The notes: generated from the letters alone by a model not told the origin. A stretch of 64,000 nt of DNA from Massilia solisilvae (GCF_024753215.1 NZ_JANUGV010000008.1:62001-126000), one strand, 5' to 3'. Counted from the first letter of the stretch, positions 20,002-29,374 are shown. Program-made: numbers and translations.

Positions 20002-20531
20002 TGACGCCACTGGAACACATGCAGCGCGCCGCGCGCGTCAAAGTGATGATCTTCGACGTCGACGGCGTGCTGACCGACGGCAGCCTGACTTACAACGCCG
20101 ACGGCGAGGCCACCAAGACCTTCTACGTGCTCGATGGCCTGGGCATCCAGCTGCTGCAGCGCACCGGCGTGCAGACCGCGATCATCAGCGCGCGCCAGTC
20201 GCCGATCGTGGTCACGCGCGCGCGCGACCTGGGCATCAATCACGTGTACCAGGGCATCCACGACAAGCGCGTGGCATTTTCCAAGCTGCTGGAGGCGACC
20301 GGCGCGACGGTGGAGCAGTGCGGCTACATCGGTGACGACGTGATCGACCTGCCGCTGCTCATGCGGGTGGGCTTTGCCGTGACCGTGCCCAGCGGCCACC
20401 CCGAGGTGCAGCACCGCGCCCATTACGTGACGAAGGCCCCGGGCGGGCGCGGCGCGGTGCGCGAGGTGTGCGACCTCGTGATGCGCGCGCAGGGCACCTA
20501 CGAACAGGCGCTTGCGCCTTACTTTGCCTGA
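20001..20531 (+). CDS. kdsC: Kdo-8-phosphate phosphatase
   Basis: A HAD-family phosphatase that removes phosphate from Kdo-8-phosphate. The 176 residues are typical of the small tetrameric KdsC type. The catalytic motif is FDVDGVLTDG (Asp19, Asp21), motif II is in AIISARQS, and motif III is GYIGDDVIDLPL. A TTG three bases upstream extends the frame, but the ATG overlapping the kdsD stop is preferred. lptC follows after 4 bases. Confidence 0.95.
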   Translation: MTPLEHMQRAARVKVMIFDVDGVLTDGSLTYNADGEATKTFYVLDGLGIQLLQRTGVQTAIISARQSPIVVTRARDLGINHVYQGIHDKRVAFSKLLEATGATVEQCGYIGDDVIDLPLLMRVGFAVTVPSGHPEVQHRAHYVTKAPGGRGAVREVCDLVMRAQGTYEQALAPYFA

Positions 20532-20535
20532 TACG

Positions 20536-21141
20536 ATGGCCACCTACGTGAACAAGCGCACCGCACACCGCTGGCGCCTGCTGGCGGTGATGCTGCTGGG
20601 GGTGTTCTGCGCCTTCGGCAGCTTCTGGCTGCTGCAGCTGGTCACGCAATCGAACCAGGGCGCCCAGCTGGGCGCGCGCGGCAACGAACCGGACTACATC
20701 GTCGACAACTTCAGCTTCGTGCGCATGGGGCCCAATGGCAAGCCGCGCTACGTGGTGTCGGGCAATCGCCTGACGCACCGCCCGGTGGACGACGTGTCGT
20801 TCGTGGACAAGCCGGTGGTGCAGGGCATGACGGTCGAGCATCCACGCATGACCATGACCGCCGACCGCGCGCGCATCCTGCACGGCCAGAACCAGGTCGA
20901 TTTGATCGGCAACGTGGACGTCGAGCGGCCCGGCAACGCGACCTCGCAGCCGCTGTCGATCAAGACCGAGCAGATGACCGTGCTGCCGGACGAGGAACTG
21001 CTCAAGACCGACAAGCCGGTCGAGATGAAGCTGGGCGGCGCGATCGTGCGCGGCACCGGCATGCTGGCCAATAACGCGACCCAGCAGGTGCACCTGGCCA
21101 AACAGGGCCAGATCATTTACCCGCCGCGCGCCAACCGCTAA
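20536..21141 (+). CDS. lptC: LPS export system protein LptC
   Basis: A bitopic inner-membrane protein that takes LPS from LptBFG and passes it to LptA. One transmembrane helix (about residues 12-34, LLAVMLLGVFCAFGSFWLLQ) is followed by a periplasmic beta-jellyroll with the block DNFSFVRMGPNGKPRYVVSG. It has 201 residues. The start ATG at 20536 follows kdsC directly; the frame also opens at 20512 inside kdsC. Order and spacing within the kds/lpt run support the call. Confidence 0.93.
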   Translation: MATYVNKRTAHRWRLLAVMLLGVFCAFGSFWLLQLVTQSNQGAQLGARGNEPDYIVDNFSFVRMGPNGKPRYVVSGNRLTHRPVDDVSFVDKPVVQGMTVEHPRMTMTADRARILHGQNQVDLIGNVDVERPGNATSQPLSIKTEQMTVLPDEELLKTDKPVEMKLGGAIVRGTGMLANNATQQVHLAKQGQIIYPPRANR

Positions 21142-21162
21142 CCCATGACAGGACGAGCTCCC

Positions 21163-21735
21163 ATGAACAAACTTATCGCTGCCGCCATGCTTTCGCTGGT
21201 GACGCTGTGCGCCTCGGCCGAGCGCGCGGACTCGCTCAAGCAGGCGGTGATCAATTACGACTCGCTCGACGTGGACGAGGTCAACGGCACGCGCATCCTG
21301 ACCGGGAACGTGGTGCTCACGCGCGGCACGCTGGTGCTCAAGTCGGACAAGGCGGTGCTGAAGGAGTCGCCGGAGGGCTACATGAGCCTGACCCTGACCT
21401 CCGCGCCCGGCCATGTGGCCACCTTCCGCCAGAAGCGCGACGGCGGGCCCGACCTGTGGGTCGAGGGCCAGGCCGAGCGCATCGAGTACGACGAGCGCAC
21501 CGAACTGGTCAAGCTGTTCTCGAACGCGGTGGTCAAGCAGCTGGAAAACAGCAAGCTGACCAACGAGGTGGACGGCCCCTTCATCTCCTACGACAACCGC
21601 AAGGAGATCGTCGCCGTGCGCAACGACGTGAGCGGCGAGACCAAGCCTGGCAAGGGCCGCGGCACGCTGATCCTGGCGCCGCGCCGCAATGCGCAGGGCG
21701 CGCCGGCCGCGCCGGCACCGGCGGCAGGGAAATGA
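21163..21735 (+). CDS. lptA: LPS transport periplasmic protein LptA
   Basis: A periplasmic bridge protein that carries LPS between the two membranes. The 190 residues begin with a signal peptide (MNKLIAAAMLSLVTLCASA) and continue with the OstA-like beta-jellyroll (INYDSLDVDEVNGTRILTGN, then DGPFISYDNRKEIV). The C-terminus is Ala/Pro-rich. The frame opens at 21145, but the signal peptide points to ATG 21163. Its stop overlaps an ATG of lptB's frame. Confidence 0.94.
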   Translation: MNKLIAAAMLSLVTLCASAERADSLKQAVINYDSLDVDEVNGTRILTGNVVLTRGTLVLKSDKAVLKESPEGYMSLTLTSAPGHVATFRQKRDGGPDLWVEGQAERIEYDERTELVKLFSNAVVKQLENSKLTNEVDGPFISYDNRKEIVAVRNDVSGETKPGKGRGTLILAPRRNAQGAPAAPAPAAGK

Positions 21736-21737
21736 CG

Positions 21738-22496
<759 letters not shown>

Positions 22497-22502
22497 CGGC
22501 CC

Positions 22503-23960
22503 ATGAAGCAATCACTGCAACTGAGGACCTCGCAGCACCTCGCGCTCACGCCGCAGCTCCAGCAGTCCATCCGCTTGCTGCAGCTGTCCACGCTCGAGCT
22601 GCACCAGGAGCTCGAGCAGATCCTGTCCGACAACCCGCTGCTGGAACGCCTGGACGATCCGCTTGACCACTCGGTGCGCCTGCTCGCCGACGGCGCCATC
22701 AACAACGCGCCCGCGCAGCAGGAAGCGCCGGCCGCGCCGGGCGAGGGCGGCGAGGCCGAAGCGTTCGAGGCGGGCGGAGAGGAACCCTCGGCAGTGGAGG
22801 CCGATTCCGACTGGGGCGAAGGCGGCCCGGCGCGCACATCCGACGAAGGCGAGGATGGCCGCCCGCAGCTGGAAGCCGGCGGCCCCACGCTGCGCGAGCA
22901 CCTGAGCGAGCAGGTGCACCTGACCGCTTTGTCCGAGCGCGACCGCGCGCTGGCCGAGCTGGTGATCGATGCGCTCGACGACAACGGCTACCTGGAGGAG
23001 CCGCTGGAAGACATAGCGGCGCGCCTGCCGGAAGAACTGGAAGTGGACCCGGACGAACTGCGCTGCGCGCTGGCGCTGGTGCAGAGCCTGGATCCGGCCG
23101 GCGTGGGCGCGCGCAACGCGTCCGAATGCCTGGCGCTGCAGATCCGGCGCCTGCCGCGCGTGCCGCTGGTGGCGCGTCGCCTGGCGCTGACCATCGTCGA
23201 GCACCACCTGGCATGGTTCGCGCAGCGCGAATTCAACAAGCTCAAGAAAGCGCTCGACTGCGACGACGAGGACCTGCGCGAGGCGCAGGCCGTGATCCGC
23301 CGCTGCAACCCGCATCCGGGCGCCGCGTTCGCGTCCCCGGCATCGGACTACGTGGTGCCCGACGTGATCGTGCGCCGCTCCAAGAACGGCTGGACCGTGA
23401 GCCTGAATCAGGAGGTCATGCCGCGACTTCGTGTAAACAGTTTATACGCTTCCATGCTCAAGCAATCGAAGGGCGAGGCCGGCATGGCCAGCCAGCTGCA
23501 GGAAGCGAAATGGCTGATCAAAAACATGCGCCAGCGCTTCGACACGATCCTGCGCGTATCGCAGGCAATTGTGGAACGCCAGCGCAATTTTTTTTCACAT
23601 GGCGCTGTTGCCATGCGGCCCCTTGTTTTGCGCGAGATTGCTGATACACTAGGACTACACGAGAGCACAATTTCTCGTGTCACAACGCAGAAGTTCATGC
23701 TGACCCCGCACGGCATGTTCGAGCTGAAGTACTTTTTCGGTAGCCACGTCGCGACGGAAGCGGGAGGTGAGGCCTCGTCGACGGCGATCAGGGCACTGAT
23801 AGCGCAACTGACAGGAGCAGAAGACCCTAAGAATCCATTATCCGACAGCAAGATCGCGGAAATGCTAGGGGAACAAGGGATGGTTGTTGCGCGACGTACG
23901 GTAGCCAAATACCGCGAAGCACTGAAAATCCCGCCCGTAAGCCTCCGCAAATCCTTGTAA
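22503..23960 (+). CDS. rpoN: RNA polymerase sigma-54 factor
   Basis: Directs RNA polymerase to -24/-12 promoters opened by enhancer-binding ATPases. Region I is glutamine- and leucine-rich (LALTPQLQQSIRLLQLSTLE). An acidic Glu/Ala-rich region II spans about 60-125. The core-binding and HTH regions follow, and the RpoN box ARRTVAKYRE is at 463-472. It has 485 residues. It lies in the standard lptB-rpoN-hpf order. Confidence 0.97.
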   Translation: MKQSLQLRTSQHLALTPQLQQSIRLLQLSTLELHQELEQILSDNPLLERLDDPLDHSVRLLADGAINNAPAQQEAPAAPGEGGEAEAFEAGGEEPSAVEADSDWGEGGPARTSDEGEDGRPQLEAGGPTLREHLSEQVHLTALSERDRALAELVIDALDDNGYLEEPLEDIAARLPEELEVDPDELRCALALVQSLDPAGVGARNASECLALQIRRLPRVPLVARRLALTIVEHHLAWFAQREFNKLKKALDCDDEDLREAQAVIRRCNPHPGAAFASPASDYVVPDVIVRRSKNGWTVSLNQEVMPRLRVNSLYASMLKQSKGEAGMASQLQEAKWLIKNMRQRFDTILRVSQAIVERQRNFFSHGAVAMRPLVLREIADTLGLHESTISRVTTQKFMLTPHGMFELKYFFGSHVATEAGGEASSTAIRALIAQLTGAEDPKNPLSDSKIAEMLGEQGMVVARRTVAKYREALKIPPVSLRKSL

Positions 23961-24019
23961 CAGCACCGTTCCCCTCCGCGCTGCGTGCGAACGGCTCGCA
24001 ATTGATCAAAGGAGTGTGT

Positions 24020-24373
24020 ATGAATCTCACAATCAGTGGACACCATCTCGATGTGACTCCCGCCATCCGTGACTACGTACAGAACAAACTCGAGCGCATT
24101 ACCCGCCATTTCGATCAAGTGATCGACACCCACGTCATCCTCGCCATCGACAATCTCACCGAAAAAGAAAAGCGCCAAAAGGCTGAGATCAACATGCGCC
24201 TGTCGGGCAAGACGGTTCACGTGGAAAGCGTTGCGCAAGACCTGTACGCGGCCATCGACCTGCTGATGGACCGTCTGGATCGCCAGGTTGTGAAGCACAA
24301 AACGATTCTTCAGAATCACGCTCACGAGGCGCCCAAGCGCATGCCGGAAGGCGGCGCGGAAGCCACCGCATAA
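24020..24373 (+). CDS. hpf: Ribosome hibernation-promoting factor (short form)
   Basis: Binds the 30S decoding site and helps store ribosomes as 100S dimers in starved cells. The 117-residue protein is the short HPF/YhbH type without the C-terminal dimerisation domain (MNLTISGHHLDVTPAIRDYV; ERITRHFDQVID; DLYAAIDLLMDRLDRQV). A strong AAAGGAGTG ribosome site at 24008-24015 fixes the start. It sits directly after rpoN and is closed by an intrinsic terminator at 24400-24419. Confidence 0.95.
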   Translation: MNLTISGHHLDVTPAIRDYVQNKLERITRHFDQVIDTHVILAIDNLTEKEKRQKAEINMRLSGKTVHVESVAQDLYAAIDLLMDRLDRQVVKHKTILQNHAHEAPKRMPEGGAEATA

Positions 24374-24399
24374 AAGGCCTTCAAGGCCTGACCATTCTG

Positions 24400-24419
24400 G
24401 GGCGCTGCGGCGCCCTTTT
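24400..24419 (+). terminator. Intrinsic terminator after hpf
   Basis: GGGCGC and GCGCCC pair around a TGCG loop and are followed by TTTT. It ends the kdsD-to-hpf transcription unit. A smaller AGGCCT/AGGCCT hairpin lies 6 bases after the hpf stop. Confidence 0.8.
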
Positions 24420-24469
24420 GCTTTCCCGAGCGCGGTAAAATGGATGTCTTTTCAACCACATCGATCACC

Positions 24470-25552
24470 ATGAGCGAATACGTCCAGACCCGGGTTGCCA
24501 ACCGTACCGGCATCATCACTCTCGACCGCCCGAAAGCCCTCAATTCCCTGTCGCTGGACATGGTGCGCGCGCTCACCCAGGCGCTGCTGGCATGGCGCAC
24601 GGACGCCAACGTGGACGCCGTGGTCATCAAGAGCACCAGCGAAAAGGCGCTGTGCGCCGGCGGCGACATCCGCTTCTTCTATGACGTGGGCCGCGCCACG
24701 CCCATGGGCGGCAGCGCGCTGCTGGAGGACTTCTTCACCGAGGAATATGCGCTCAATCACCTGATCCACTTCTATCCGAAGCCCTATATCGCGCTGATGG
24801 ACGGCGTGGTGATGGGGGGCGGCATGGGCATTGCGCAGGGCGGCCCGGACTGCGGCCTGCGCGTGGTCACCGAGCGCACCAGGATGGCCATGCCCGAGGT
24901 GAACATCGGCCTGTTCCCGGATGTGGGCGGCAGCTACTTCCTGTCGCATGCTCCGGGGCGGCTGGGGCGCTATCTGGGCCTCACCGGCCTGACGATCGGC
25001 GCGGCCGACGCCCTGTACGTGGGGCTGGCGGACGTGTTCGTGCCGTCGGCCAGGCTGGGCGAACTGGCGCAGATGATCGAGTCGGTGCCGGGCGCCGAGC
25101 TGCCGGCGGCGATCCGTCGGTTTGCCGAGCCATTCGCAAGCGAGGCCGGTGCGAGCGAGCTGGCGGCCGAGCGGTCAAACATCGACTGGCACTTCGGCCC
25201 GTCGTCGGTGGCGGCGACCATGCAGTCGCTCGCTGGCGCCAAAGGCGCGTTCTGCGAAAAGGCGCTGGCCGCGATGCGCCAGCGCTCGCCGTTGATGATG
25301 TGCGTGACCAACGAGCTGCTCGAACGCGGGGCGCAGATGGGCGTGGCCGATTGCCTGCGCATGGAGCGTTCGGTAGTGCGCCGCAACTTCGAAAATGGCG
25401 AGGTGATCGAGGGTGTGCGCGCGCTCGTGATCGACAAGGATAACCAGCCGAAGTGGAACCCGGCGACGCTTTCGGAGGTGACGGAGGCGATGGTGGCGAA
25501 GTTCTTCGAGCCGGTGTGGCCGGACTACGCGCACCCGCTGCGGCATCTTTAA
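24470..25552 (+). CDS. Enoyl-CoA hydratase/isomerase family, 3-hydroxyisobutyryl-CoA hydrolase-like
   Basis: A crotonase-fold protein of 360 residues, longer than plain enoyl-CoA hydratases and matching the ECH_2 type. The blocks ALCAGGDIRFFYD, DGVVMGGGMGIAQ and MPEVNIGLFPDVGGSYFLS are characteristic of 3-hydroxyisobutyryl-CoA hydrolase in valine breakdown. The C-terminal extension (MERSVVRRNFENGEVIEGVR) also fits. The frame opens at 24440, but a TAAAAT -10-like box lies there, so ATG 24470 is preferred. It stands alone between hpf and rapZ, where related genomes as I recall them have ptsN. Substrate assigned from family only. Confidence 0.82.
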   Translation: MSEYVQTRVANRTGIITLDRPKALNSLSLDMVRALTQALLAWRTDANVDAVVIKSTSEKALCAGGDIRFFYDVGRATPMGGSALLEDFFTEEYALNHLIHFYPKPYIALMDGVVMGGGMGIAQGGPDCGLRVVTERTRMAMPEVNIGLFPDVGGSYFLSHAPGRLGRYLGLTGLTIGAADALYVGLADVFVPSARLGELAQMIESVPGAELPAAIRRFAEPFASEAGASELAAERSNIDWHFGPSSVAATMQSLAGAKGAFCEKALAAMRQRSPLMMCVTNELLERGAQMGVADCLRMERSVVRRNFENGEVIEGVRALVIDKDNQPKWNPATLSEVTEAMVAKFFEPVWPDYAHPLRHL

Positions 25553-25561
25553 CCCGTCAGC

Positions 25562-25603
25562 CCCAAGCCGTCGTTCGCGCGCAGGCGGGAACGACGTTTT
25601 GGG
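25562..25603. repeat. Family B palindrome between convergent genes
   Basis: CGTCGTTC and GAACGACG flank GCGCGCAGGCGG, with outer CCCCAA/TTTTGGG pairing. It fills the gap between the crotonase gene and rapZ. A short T run follows the stem on the plus strand, so it may end transcription of the plus-strand gene. Confidence 0.65.
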
Positions 25604-25618
25604 CCAGTGGTCAAGGTC

Positions 25619-26476
25619 TTACGACTGCTCGCGGTGCCGCACCACGACCCGCTCGGTCGCGCTGAAGTAGGCGCCGAGCCGTTCGGCCATGTACACCGAA
25701 CGGTGCTGCCCGCCGGTGCAGCCGACCGCCACGGTCAGGTAACTGCGGTTGTCGGTCTTGAACGACGGCAGCCACTTCTCGATGAACTTGCGGATGTCCT
25801 CCAGCATTTCGTTGGCGCTTGGCTGTGCTTCGAGGAAGGCGATCACCGGCGCGTCCTTGCCGGTGAGCGGACGCAGGGTCAGGTCGTAGTAGGGGTTCGG
25901 GATGGCGCGCACGTCGAACACGAAGTCCGCATCCAGCGGCACGCCCACCTTGAACGCGAAAGACTCGAAAAATAGCGTCAGCGGGGCGCGCTCGATCTGC
26001 GCCAGCTCGCGCACCCAGATGCGCAGCTTGTTGGCCGACAGCTCGGAGGTGTCGATCACATGCCCGAGCTGCTCGATGGCGGACAGGCGTTCGCGCTCCT
26101 CGGCGATGCATTCGATCAGGGTGCGGCGCGAGGCGGGATTTTCACCGGGCCGCAATTCGTGCGACAGCGGGTGGCTGCGGCGCGTCTCCGAGAAGCGCGC
26201 GACCAGCGAATGGGTGCTCGCGGTCAGGAACATCACCCGCACATCGTGCCCGTCGTCCTTCAGCTTGCGCACATTGGCCGGCAGTTCCACCAGCGACTCC
26301 GCGCTGCGCGCATCGACGGCCACGGCCAGCTTGCTTTCGTGGTTCACCGTTTCGACCAGCGCCGGCAACAGCGGCGGCGGCAGATTGTCGACGCAATAGT
26401 AGCCGGCGTCTTCCAGCACGTTGAGCGCCACGGATTTGCCAGAGCCGGAGATGCCTGTGATCAGAACGATGTGCAT
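25619..26476 (-). CDS. rapZ: RNase adapter protein RapZ
   Basis: A P-loop protein that in enterobacteria guides RNase E to the sRNA GlmZ and so controls amino-sugar synthesis. Walker A is GISGSGKS (8-15), and the C-terminal domain has the conserved GCTGGQHRSVYMAERL. It has 285 residues from ATG 26476. The frame stays open to 26539, but the extra N-terminal residues (MGRKPAHPT...) are translation of the family A repeat next door, so that start is rejected. Last gene of ptsN-hprK-rapZ. Whether GlmZ itself exists here is unknown. Confidence 0.94.
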   Translation of the reverse strand: MHIVLITGISGSGKSVALNVLEDAGYYCVDNLPPPLLPALVETVNHESKLAVAVDARSAESLVELPANVRKLKDDGHDVRVMFLTASTHSLVARFSETRRSHPLSHELRPGENPASRRTLIECIAEERERLSAIEQLGHVIDTSELSANKLRIWVRELAQIERAPLTLFFESFAFKVGVPLDADFVFDVRAIPNPYYDLTLRPLTGKDAPVIAFLEAQPSANEMLEDIRKFIEKWLPSFKTDNRSYLTVAVGCTGGQHRSVYMAERLGAYFSATERVVVRHREQS

Positions 26477-26512
26477 GCGGCGATGATACCGCAACAACAA
26501 GCGTTTTGTCGC

Positions 26513-26622
26513 CGTAGGGTGGGCAGGTTTCCTGCCCACGCGGTGATACGCGGAGTGCGAGCGGCCGCAGCAGGTGTGGCACCGTGTAGCTGGACGCGTG
26601 GGCAGAATCTGCCCACCCTACG
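26513..26622. repeat. Family A palindromic repeat (paired hairpins)
   Basis: GTAGGGTGGGCAGG with CCTGCCCACGCG at one end faces GGACGCGTGGGCAG with CTGCCCACCCTACG at the other, with about 50 bases between. It fills the hprK-rapZ gap. Its last base is one position before the hprK stop codon (26624-26626). Confidence 0.85.
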
Positions 26623-26623
26623 G

Positions 26624-27559
26624 TCAGTCGCCACTCATTGCCTGGCGCTGACGCTCCGTGAACTCCTGCAAGGTATCGATGCCGCGCAACTGGAGGATGG
26701 TGTTGCGCACCGCCGCTTCCAGCAGCACCGCGATGTTGCGGCCGGCGGCGACGGGGATGACGACCTTGCGGATCGGCAGGCCCAGCACTTCCTGGGTCGG
26801 CACGTGGAACGGCAGGCGCTCCACTTCCTCTTCCAGTGCGCCGCGGCGCACCAGGTGCACGATGAGTTTCAGGCGCATCTTGCGGCGCACGGCGGTCTCG
26901 CCGAAGATCGCCTTGATGTCCAGGAGGCCCAGGCCGCGCACTTCCAGCAGATTTTGCAGCAGCGGCGGGCAGCGGCCCTCGACCATGTTGGGCGCGATGC
27001 GCGAGAACTCGACCGCGTCGTCGGCGACCAGGCCGTGCGAGCGCGAGATCAGTTCCAGGCCCAGCTCGCTCTTGCCCAGGCCCGAGTCGCCGGTGATGAG
27101 CACGCCGACCCCCAGCACGTCCATGAACACGCCATGCATGATGACGCGCTGCGCCAGCTTCTTGGACAGGTACACGCGCAGGAAGTCGATCACCTGCGCG
27201 GCCGGCAGCGGGGTCGAAAACAGCGGAATGTTCTGCTCGTCGCAGATGGCCAGGATGTCCGGCGGCGTTTCCAGCCCCTGTGCGATGATCAGCGCCGGCG
27301 GCCCGCCCGCGATCAGCTCGGCGACCATGTGGCTGCGCGAGCTGGATTTGAGGCGGTGGTAGTAGTTCAGCTCCTGGTGTCCGAACACCTGGATGCGGCC
27401 CGGGTGGATCAGGTTCAGGTGACCCACCTGGTCGGCGGCCGAGACGGCGTCGCCCGAGATCAGGCGCTCACCGCCCGGAAAGCCCGCAAACCAGCCCAGT
27501 TGCAGGCTTTCGCGGTTGTCGTCGAACAGGCGTTGGATGGTGAGCGGGGTTTGCAGCAT
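26624..27559 (-). CDS. hprK: HPr kinase/phosphorylase
   Basis: Phosphorylates or dephosphorylates HPr on its regulatory serine. The 311 residues have the N-terminal MurF-like domain and the kinase domain with Walker A GDSGLGKS (157-164) inside the family signature (VGVLITGDSGLGKSELGLEL). The C-terminal EEVERLPFHVPTQEVLGLPI block matches HprK. In proteobacteria this gene belongs to an incomplete PTS that regulates rather than transports sugars. ptsN lies 48 bases upstream on the same strand. Confidence 0.95.
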   Translation of the reverse strand: MLQTPLTIQRLFDDNRESLQLGWFAGFPGGERLISGDAVSAADQVGHLNLIHPGRIQVFGHQELNYYHRLKSSSRSHMVAELIAGGPPALIIAQGLETPPDILAICDEQNIPLFSTPLPAAQVIDFLRVYLSKKLAQRVIMHGVFMDVLGVGVLITGDSGLGKSELGLELISRSHGLVADDAVEFSRIAPNMVEGRCPPLLQNLLEVRGLGLLDIKAIFGETAVRRKMRLKLIVHLVRRGALEEEVERLPFHVPTQEVLGLPIRKVVIPVAAGRNIAVLLEAAVRNTILQLRGIDTLQEFTERQRQAMSGD

Positions 27560-27607
27560 GGACGTCTTCTGAAAGAGGGCGCCGCAAAGCCGGCGGGTGC
27601 AACAAGT

Positions 27608-28090
27608 TTAACCCAAGGCTTGCAGGCTGGGTTGCCAGTTGATGATGCGCTCGTGGACCGAGGCCGGGTCGGGATCGGTGGCCAGCGCCTGGCGGATCGC
27701 TTCGTCCGAGAACAGTTCCGCGATCTCGGACAGGATCTCCAGGTGTTGCTGGGTCACGTGGTCGGGAATGAGCAGGAACAGCAGCAGGCTGACCGGCTGG
27801 CCGTCCGGCGACTCGAACGGGATCGGGTCCTTCAGGCGCATGAAGGCGGCCAGCGGCGCCTTCAGGTTCTTGTTGCCCTTGATGCGGCCGTGCGGCAGCG
27901 CCACGCCCTTGCCCAGGCCCGTCGAACCGAGACGCTCGCGCGCGAACAGATTGTCCGACACGGTCGAACGCGCGATGCCGTAGTTGTTCTCGAACAGCAG
28001 CCCGGCCTGTTCAAAGGCGCGCTTCTTGCTCGACACTTCGATGTCCAGCAGGATGTTCTCGAGCGGCAGGATTTTGCTTAGGTTAGTCAT
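27608..28090 (-). CDS. ptsN: PTS IIA-like nitrogen-regulatory protein
   Basis: EIIA-Ntr accepts phosphate from NPr/HPr and regulates potassium and nitrogen metabolism. The 160 residues carry the phosphorylated histidine in GVALPHGRI (His67), preceded by RERLGSTGLGKG. It opens the ptsN-hprK-rapZ block. That block runs opposite to rpoN-hpf here, whereas in many proteobacteria these genes follow rpoN-hpf on the same strand. Confidence 0.95.
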   Translation of the reverse strand: MTNLSKILPLENILLDIEVSSKKRAFEQAGLLFENNYGIARSTVSDNLFARERLGSTGLGKGVALPHGRIKGNKNLKAPLAAFMRLKDPIPFESPDGQPVSLLLFLLIPDHVTQQHLEILSEIAELFSDEAIRQALATDPDPASVHERIINWQPSLQALG

Positions 28091-28096
28091 AACACG

Positions 28097-28237
28097 TTAT
28101 GGTGCGGTGCACAATGGTGCTTGCGAGCCAGAATTATAGGCTGGTTTTTCGGCCGTGTAATACGATTTCGTGGCCGTCCACGGGCGCTGGTAAAAGTGCC
28201 GTGCGCGGCGGGCGAAACTGTCTTTCGCGTTCATCAT
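28097..28237 (-). CDS. Possible 46-residue peptide upstream of ptsN (doubtful)
   Basis: An open frame starting ATGATGAACGCG with a strong GGAGGGAA ribosome site at normal distance, ending 6 bases before ptsN. The product starts MMNAKDSFARRARHFYQRPW and is basic and aromatic-rich. I do not recognise it. Against it: the frame runs straight across the likely ptsN promoter (TATAAT at 28133-28138). It could be a leader peptide or chance. Confidence 0.25.
   Translation of the reverse strand: MMNAKDSFARRARHFYQRPWTATKSYYTAEKPAYNSGSQAPLCTAP
28133..28160 (-). promoter_or_regulatory. Candidate sigma-70 promoter of ptsN
   Basis: On the minus strand, TTACAC (28155-28160) and a perfect TATAAT (28133-28138) are separated by 16 bases. 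The start of transcription would fall near 28126, giving a leader of about 35 bases for ptsN. Confidence 0.6.
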
Positions 28238-28511
28238 TTCCCTCCACTGCCGAGTGCGCAATTTCCTCGATGAAAATGCCGAAGTGGCGCACGAAAGCCC
28301 GTCAGGCGCAGGCTTTTTCCACGTTTTCGGGCCGGCCTGCATAAATTTTAATCACAGTGGCAGTAGCCGCGCCGTGTTGTTTTCATGTCCGCACCGGCCT
28401 TGGCGCCATGTCGCTGAAAACGCACACCTTTCTGTCGCCGCGCCCACAGTATTCCCGTGCGGAAATACGGTCAAGCGTCATCGCAGCAAAGGTTGCTCGT
28501 CGTCAATGCGC
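28238..28511. other. Intergenic stretch between ptsN and queF
   Basis: Together with 28091-28237 this is a 421-base gap at a place where both flanking genes are on the minus strand. I see one AT-rich spot (CATAAATTTTAATC, near 28340-28353) that could be a promoter on either strand, but no gene with a credible ribosome site and no terminator. Short open frames on both strands here look like chance. Confidence 0.5.
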
Positions 28512-29342
28512 CTACTGCCGGGCTGTGCGCAGGTTCAGCGGGCGTGCAGTGCTGAAGTTGGTCCGCCACGGGTTGATGTCCAGGCCGCCGCGGCGGGTGT
28601 AGCGGGCATAGACTGCGAGCTTGGTCGGCTTGCACTGGCGCATGATGTCGATGAAGATGCGCTCGACGCACTGCTCGTGGAATTCGTTGTGCTCCCGAAA
28701 GCCGATCAGGTAGCGCAGCAGGCCCTCCTGGTCGATTTGCGGGCCCACGTAATGGATCTGCACGCTGGCCCAGTCGGGTTGCCCGGTCACCAGGCAATTC
28801 GACTTGAGCAGGTGCGAGGTCAGGGTTTCCTCGACCATGGCCTCGGCGAAGTTGGCGCTCAGTAGCGCCGGGGCGGGCGTGTACTGGTCGATCTCGATAT
28901 CGAGGCGGTCCAGCAACACACCATCGAGTTCTCCCATTTTTACGCTGGAGAATGCCTCGGGCGTGGACAGCGCAATGTGCACCGGCGAACCCACGGCAGC
29001 CGACAGGTCGGCGCGCAGCAGCGTGAGCAGGGCGTCGGTGTTGGCCAGGCGGGTCTGGTTGAACGAGTTCAGGTACAGCTTGAACGATTTCGACTCGATG
29101 ATGTTGGGCGAATCGGCCGGCACGGTGATCGTCGCGATCGCCACCTGCGGCTTGCCGCGCATGTTCAGCCACGAGATCTCGTAGGCATTCCAGATGTCCA
29201 CGCCGAAGAATGGCAGCGTGCCGGAGATGCCGAGCTCGTCGCGTTTTTGCTGGCGCGGGATCGGGAACAGCAGCTCGGGCGCGTATTCGGTCTGGTAGGC
29301 GGAGGTTTTGCCGAGGGGCGATTGATCAGGCGTGTTGGTCAT
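28512..29342 (-). CDS. queF: NADPH-dependent 7-cyano-7-deazaguanine reductase (long form)
   Basis: Reduces preQ0 to preQ1 in queuosine tRNA modification. The 276 residues are the two-domain type II form. The catalytic cysteine is in LLKSNCLVTGQPDW, the QueF motif region is ESKSFKLYLNSFNQT, and the substrate Glu/His are in REHNEFHEQCVERI. The frame opens at 29372, but MTNTPDQSP at 29342 is the family start. A perfect family B palindrome lies just upstream. Confidence 0.95.
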   Translation of the reverse strand: MTNTPDQSPLGKTSAYQTEYAPELLFPIPRQQKRDELGISGTLPFFGVDIWNAYEISWLNMRGKPQVAIATITVPADSPNIIESKSFKLYLNSFNQTRLANTDALLTLLRADLSAAVGSPVHIALSTPEAFSSVKMGELDGVLLDRLDIEIDQYTPAPALLSANFAEAMVEETLTSHLLKSNCLVTGQPDWASVQIHYVGPQIDQEGLLRYLIGFREHNEFHEQCVERIFIDIMRQCKPTKLAVYARYTRRGGLDINPWRTNFSTARPLNLRTARQ

Positions 29343-29374
29343 AGTTGTCGTCAATAAAATCGGCGGCACCAAAA

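Noticed and set aside
26477..26539. N-terminal extension of rapZ (MGRKPAHPT...)
   Set aside because: These residues are translation of the family A hairpin. The same MGRKPAHPT-like peptide appears wherever this repeat is read in that frame.
28099..28865. Plus-strand open frames between ptsN and queF
   Set aside because: They run into the antisense of queF and lack ribosome sites and recognisable content.
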